Shown here: positions 59,209 to 64,000 of the stretch, piece by piece
Numbering within the stretch: the stretch's first letter is position 1
Layout of the letters: every line of letters starts with the position of its first letter
DNA from: Datura wrightii
Taxonomy: Eukaryota > Streptophyta > Magnoliopsida > Solanales > Solanaceae
Direction of reading: 5' to 3'
Assembly: GCA_035772735.1 (NCBI GenBank)
Contig: JASDFA010000002.1
Span: 4,092,001-4,156,000 of the forward strand
DNA length: 64,000 nt
Notes under the pieces: model-generated
The model's input: the letters and a program-made list of their open reading frames with translations, nothing else
The model's database searches: none
Told to the model about the DNA's origin: nothing
Translations under genes and position numbers: made by a program

Positions 59209-60420
59209 TTATGGTTTTAAGCATATCCTTGATGTTGTTGGACTAAGGAGGTACATTATTTCCTCTGAACTGCGGCTGAAAATTGTGATGACCCCTTGAT
59301 TTCTGTGCACGCCCTGATTTGAACTTTGTCCCTGATGACTATTACTCCCCCATGAAAAATTCGGATGATTCCTCCAATTTGGGTTGTAACTGTTGCCATA
59401 CTGCTGATTACTGCTCCTCTGGGCGTTTCCAACAAAATTTACCGAATCTGGATTGGCACCACAACACTCAGCTGAATGTTCACTACTTCCACAGACTTCA
59501 CACCACACCTGATGAACTACATTGACTGGGGCTTGTGCCTGGGTCAAGCTCATACTGCTGAAATGAGTGGTAAGTTGATTTTGCAAAGTAGCTATCTGTG
59601 CAGCGATAGCTGTGAATCCATCCACCTCAAAGACCCCTGCGGCTTTCTTTTCTCCCCCTCGAGTTATATCCGCATTCCATTCTGGATTACCTTGTGAAAT
59701 ATGGTTCAACAAGGTGTAAAGCTCTTAGTAGGTCTTTTCCAATGCCTGCCCCCCAGCTGCTGAATCTAACAAAATCTTCGTATGCGGTTCCAAGCCCTCA
59801 ATGAATGTATGCACCAACACATCATTAGACTGATGATGGTGAGGACAATCTCTTAGCATTGACTTGAACCTCTCCCAAGCCTGATACAAATTCTCGCCAT
59901 CTCTCTGTTTGAAACTTAGAATTTGACTTCTAAGCCTGGCTGTCTTCCCTGATGGAAAGAATCGTATCAAAAACTTCCTTGCTAGGTCATCCTAAATAGT
60001 AATAGAATTTGGCGGTTCAGCCTTCAACCACCTCTTGGCTTCCCCCAGCAGTGAATATGGGAATAGTGTAAGCCTCACATAATCTGATGATACTCCAGCG
60101 GGTATATATGTGTCACTTATCTCCAAGAAGTTTTGGAGATGCTATTGTGGATCTTCATGAGGGAGACCTATAAATTGCCCGCTGGTGTGCAATAACTGCA
60201 CCATATTCTGCTTAAGTTCAAACCACCCTCCTGGTTTCGGCCTGCGAATGCTGGATGTTACATTGTTTGCATATGGGATTGCCACCTCGCAGACAGGTCT
60301 TGCTGCCATCTCTTCGGGAACTAAAACTGCCCTTACAATCGGTGGTTGTTGTTGTTGATCCAGAATTGCTCTCCTTAATAACTGCAACTTCTTTTCTAGA
60401 GCTTCCCTCTTCCATATGAA
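59209..60420 (-). pseudogene. Athila gag, broken
   Basis: From about 60415 the frame gives a leader with Gln-rich and Thr-rich parts, then the Retrotrans_gag region (about 60240-59725, with FPYSLLGEAKRWL, QAWERFKSMLRDCPHH and FIEGLEPHTKILLD). The nucleocapsid-like part follows, with CEVCGSSEHSAECC (CX2CX4HX4C) near 59460. In-frame stops at about 60140, 59992 and 59724 break it. The gag motifs, rather than the start codon, support the call. The true start is not certain. Confidence 0.8.
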
Positions 60421-60582
60421 ATTGTCACTCCGGCTCTAAAAACGCATCCACCAACTCCTTATCTCTTTCCAGCGTTCAGAAACAACTTAGTACCTGCAAG
60501 AGAAATTGCTAAGATCAAGTTGTCAATACTTGTATCAAACTTGTAAACTTACACTAAGAAAATTTAAGTCACCAATTGCCAG

Positions 60583-60600
60583 TCCGCGGCAACGGCGCCA
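60583..60600 (-). promoter_or_regulatory. Primer binding site, tRNA-Asp type
   Basis: The minus strand reads TGGCGCCGTTGCCGCGGA, which fits the primer site TGGCGCCGTTGCCGGGGA of Athila and Tat elements with one difference. It lies six bases inside the proposed LTR boundary at 60607. Confidence 0.8.
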
Positions 60601-60606
60601 AAAACT

Positions 60607-62110
60607 TGTTCACTCCCAATTACACGCAAGTGCACGTGGTCGTACAAGTAATAAAGTGGCTCTATTTCAAGCCAGGTATCGAACCCACAGGGACTGTAAT
60701 GTGGTAGTAATTTTTCTTTAAGTGTTTAGTATACACACTTCTTTATACAAGCAGACAAACAGAACAAATGGTGATTTTTCAAGAATACTAGTTAATGTAA
60801 CTTTAAGTAAAAAGATTGTAAATTATAATTTGAACAATAACACGAACAAGCTAAGGTTAAGGCAAAATATGCAGATATGTAATTTATTGATTAAATTGCA
60901 GTCAACACTTCTCTTCGGTTGTTAGTCAGGAATTATTAACCAATGGATTGGGTCTTTCGAACTCCTCTCCAATTAAAGAATCATGAGACTTACATTACAC
61001 ATTTCTGTGATGTAAAAACTTCATATTCTAGCAATATACAACAAATTCCATAGATGACCAAATATGACATTACAAATATATTTCTATTCTGAACGTTAAT
61101 CTTCTCTTAATTTCTCAACCAAGACAAGAACATATTCTACCAATTCACATCTATCCAATTAATCTTCCTTTCGGAAATAAAACTGGAATTCTAGGATGTA
61201 CATTAACAATGGCCAAGAATCAATGTAGTGAAAGAAAGAATTAGTAGAACAATCGTTGTAGAGAAGATAAAAACTAAAATAACATCAATTACATACTACT
61301 GCAATCATCCTCAACCTCAACCAAAGGTGAATTAGCCACTCATTTGATGATTAAACATCTTCAAACAAGTAGAAATCATACAAGCAATTGAAATTTAAGA
61401 GAAAAAGTAGGAGAATTAACCCTAGAACTTCTTCAGCTCAACTGCTTGATACCCACGTTCTAGCTTGAAATGTCAGATTTCTTAAAATAAAACCTAAGTG
61501 TGCTATTTATACAAGTGAGAAATTTCTCGGAATAAACTAGCAACGTGGCACGGAGGGTATCGCGGAGCATCAGCTCCGTGCCACGGCCCTGTCGCGGAGC
61601 CTCACTAGAACTTGGATGCCGGATTATTATCCTCAGCGTGGCACGGAGGCTACCGTGGAGCCTCATCTCCGTGCCACGGACGTATCGTGCACCTTCACTG
61701 GAATCTAGGTGTGCAACAAAGTCTTCCCACCGTGTCACTAAAGTGAACGCGGAGCATAGGCTCCATGACACGGTGTCATCGCGCCTTCACTGGAATTCAG
61801 CACAAATTTCCCTCTAGGCAGAATGCCTCCGCGATGGTGGCGTGACACGGGCTCTATCGCGGAGCATCAATTTTTTAGCATTTTCTTGCCGACTTTCGAG
61901 TTTTGCTTCCGAGTCCATTCCTCCACTTCACCAACTTGTAGATTAGTTTTCAAAATTCATTCTAACTGCAAAAACAATAACTAATCATGTTGGTTAGTAT
62001 AAATCCACATTTACATAAAAACCACATGAGAATGTACACATAAAAGTAGATAAAGAAGTCCAAACTAAGTAATAAAGTATCACTTGGGCATGCAATTATG
62101 CCCAAGATCA
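60607..62110 (-). repeat. Athila 5' LTR (1.5 kb)
   Basis: In element orientation it starts TGATCTTGGGC (at 62110) and ends GGGAGTGAACA (at 60607), next to the primer site. Its end GTGCACTTGCGTGTAATTGG is, from memory, typical of Athila LTRs. The CG-rich block is at 61538-61870. Downstream of the block it is AT-rich. The lack of a second LTR prevents dating. Confidence 0.7.
61538..61870. repeat. CG-rich palindrome block in the Athila LTR
   Basis: Four to five units such as GTGGCACGGAGGGTATCGCGG and CTCCGTGCCACGG recur in alternating orientation, often followed by GCCTCACTGGAA. CCGTGCCACGG and CCGTGACACGG are odd-centred palindromes. The block lies 240-570 bases from the LTR start, as in the other families. 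Confidence 0.6.
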
Positions 62111-63062
62111 CATGTCGCTCCATAGAGCAACGTATCCTCGCCCCTGGCGGGCGAGCCGACACAGCTATTAACCCTAAGGTGGTCACGGAAGTTATATAGG
62201 TATAATCTATCCCAAAACAATACAATTACAAGTCTCAACTAACAACGACAACTAAACATGATAACATACTCCTGACATACTTTATTGGGATTCATATTGG
62301 ATTACTATGCTGAAAAAACTAACTTGCCAAAATAAAATGCCTTAACATATCTCGATCGTTGTTTACTGATTAACTGGCGAGTTCCAATTAGTATTCAATA
62401 GCTCTTCCCAACTGAAATCATGTTACTGGAAAGATAGGACTAGTTTTGTCACTAAATTCTGCAAAAAGGAAAACTTTATATAAAAATATTAACTGTATTC
62501 CAACTTTACGGAATATGGTCAAAACCTCATTATTTCTCGAAAATTTAGAAGGGAGAAATGCTTACTTTAAGCCTGGGATCGTATTGACACTAGTTTGGAG
62601 CAATTCCAACAACTTTGGCTCGGCGGGATGACGATTCGCCGAGCGAATTTCATGAAACTAACTCCGTAGAAATGCTCCCTGCAGCCTTATACTTCGATAC
62701 CCGAAGTTAATTTGACTTTGGACGTCGTTTAGCGGCGTAATCGGATGGAAATTATAATTCTCCTTCGTCTCTTAACTTTGCTAGTCGAGATATATATGAG
62801 AATTAACATGAATTCTAAGGATGAGGCCTATATATACTTGAAGCAGCATACAAGGAAATGTGGCACGTTGGCCAACGTGTTGATTCTGCTCCGTGCCACT
62901 TTGCCCCTCTGAGCAGCTTGGTTCGGCCTCCTCTCATGAAATCCCAACTTGGCACTCGTTCAGCCTTTCCCCGAGCCCTTTCCTCGTAGGTATGGCACTC
63001 TAAAACTCTCAACCAACATGCAAATAGGTCGACTAAATGCTACAAACTTACGGGGTGTAACA
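62111..63062 (-). repeat. Family B LTR (copy B4), start half, cut by the Athila insertion
   Basis: In plus view it ends CGGGGTGTAACA, the LTR start on the minus strand, and it is preceded by the Athila LTR end at 62110. The first bases after the Athila end match 48330 onward in the solo LTR (CCTCGCCCCTGGCGGGCGAG region). A small CG-rich block lies at about 62860-62910. The other half of this LTR was not found beyond the left end of the Athila element. B3 overlaps it in sequence and so is a different copy. Confidence 0.75.
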
Positions 63063-63074
63063 TCCTCTCCCCTT
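63063..63074 (-). promoter_or_regulatory. Polypurine tract of the family B element
   Basis: On the minus strand AAGGGGAGAGGA directly precedes the LTR start TGTTACACCCC. It is the plus-strand priming site for the element whose integrase lies to the right. Confidence 0.75.
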
Positions 63075-63345
63075 AAGAACATTCGTCCTCGAATGTTAAC
63101 TTTTATCTGCAAGAATCTTAACTTGCAATTACTTATTCTGGAAAAAATTTCGGTAGAGTCTCCCCTGTAATATGGACTATCCAAAAACCCTGAAACGCAG
63201 AAAAGTCCAATACAGGTACTCCACACAATACTCTGACATTCATTTCACAATAGATTGAAGTCAAATATCTCACATATACATGTATGTAATGCAACTTATG
63301 AAACAACAACACCAACATACCTCTAGCTGCACAATCTGACTAAGT

Positions 63346-64000
63346 CTAAAATAACTGAGGATATCTGGTTTTCATATCATCTTCTGCTTCCCAGGTCATC
63401 TCTTCTCGGTTCTTATTTCGCCATAACACTTTAACATAAGCAACATCTTTAGTTCTTAGCCTGCAGATCTGCTAATCTAGTATGGCTACTGGAGCTTCTT
63501 CATAGGCTAACTCCTCGGTGATTTGGACGTCTTTGATTGGGACAATCCGGGAGGGATCTCCTATATACTTCCTCAGCATTGATACGTGAAAAACTGGGTG
63601 AACGAATTCTAATTCTGGAGGTAAATCCAATTCATAAGCCACCTGGCCTATCCTTCGGCAAATCTGATAAGACCCAATAAACCTCGGGCTGAGCTTGCCT
63701 TTCTTACCAAATCTCGTCACACCCTTCATCGGTGAAACCTTCAAGAATACCCAGTCACCCACATAAAATTCTAGGTTTCTCCACCGCACATCAGCATAAG
63801 ATTTCTGGTGGCCCTGAGCAGTCAGCACACGTTCCCTGATAAACTTTACTTTCTCTTATGACTAATGAATAATATCTGGCCCAATCAATGTAGATTCTCC
63901 TACCTCAAACCAACCAGCTGGAGATCTGCACTTCCGCCCATACAATGCTTCATAAGGCGCCATCTGAATTGCTGAATGATAACTGTTATTATAGGCAAAT
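63346..64000 (-). pseudogene. Family B pol, integrase C-terminal part and chromodomain, runs off window
   Basis: The minus strand from 64000 gives FAYNNSYHSAIQMAPYEALY and RSPAGWFEVGE, the end of the integrase core. The segment 63828-63472 (GDWVFLKVSPMKGVTRFGKKGK, AYELDLPPELEFVHPVFHVSML) then covers the GPY/F region. The chromodomain (VLWRNKNREEMTWEAEDDM) ends at a stop at 63346-63348. In-frame stops at about 63863-63872 and at 63471 (before the chromodomain) make it a pseudogene. It shows that family B is another Tekay/Del-like chromovirus, different from family A. Confidence 0.85.

Larger units (their letters stand above)
51658..62110 (-). mobile_element. Athila-type Ty3/gypsy element, minus strand, lacking 3' LTR
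   Basis: The 5' LTR (60607-62110), a tRNA-Asp-type primer site, gag, protease, reverse transcriptase, RNase H, integrase and an additional downstream ORF are in the order typical of Athila. DLGASINLMP in the protease and VFMDDFSV in the reverse transcriptase are characteristic of that lineage. Gag and pol are broken. The ORF in the env-like position is intact. The 3' LTR is absent, and 3' noncoding sequence joins family B LTR sequence near 51657. Confidence 0.85.

Overview
The window is plant nuclear DNA. It has long AT-rich intergenic stretches, several nested Ty3/gypsy LTR retrotransposons, a CACTA-type DNA transposon and one intact plant-specific gene. The short repeats (a tRNA-derived SINE relic, a MULE-like N-terminal fragment) look like Solanaceae sequence. 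The family assignment is an inference from memory of those repeats and is not proven here.

Layout. 1-685 is AT-rich flank. 686-21710 holds two plus-strand Tekay/Del-type chromovirus copies (family A) in the order LTR-internal-LTR-internal-LTR, with a shared middle LTR. Both have broken gag and pol. The second copy's integrase is split by a 4.15 kb CACTA-ended element (14201-18351) with a clean TCA target duplication. 21793-22188 is a dead MULE-like fragment on the minus strand. 22420-26000 is AT-rich and contains a roughly 0.9 kb foldback at 25010-25912. 26967-29291 is the one host gene that looks functional, a 774-residue multiple-C2/transmembrane protein (MCTP/FTIP3-FTIP4 type) with an intronless coding region and a probable 5'UTR intron. 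32455-34772 is a nearly full-length decayed copy of it in inverted, tail-to-tail orientation. Homology extends into the UTRs and the 5' intron, so this is a DNA-level duplication and not a retrocopy.

From 35177 to the end the window is a nest. A third family A copy (35177-43557) carries a minus-strand solo LTR of its own family in its reverse transcriptase (39687-41971). In its integrase it carries a second minus-strand family A LTR (43558-44858), which is in turn cut by family B LTRs (44859-51657, including a solo LTR with ATATA target duplications at 47171-49764). 51658-62110 is a minus-strand Athila-type element with a tRNA-Asp-like primer site, a broken gag-pol and no recognisable 3' LTR. 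Its 406-codon ORF in the env-like position is still fully open. It interrupts another family B LTR (62111-63062), whose element's chromodomain integrase runs off the window end.

The host gene is probably the only expressed protein-coding gene of the plant here. Points of most interest are the tail-to-tail gene/pseudogene pair, the foldback upstream of the gene, the CG-rich odd-centred palindrome blocks in the LTRs of three families, the 80-bp higher-order tandem repeat in one LTR, and the intact ORF inside the otherwise dead Athila element. All protein and family calls are from reading motifs by eye, without any database search.
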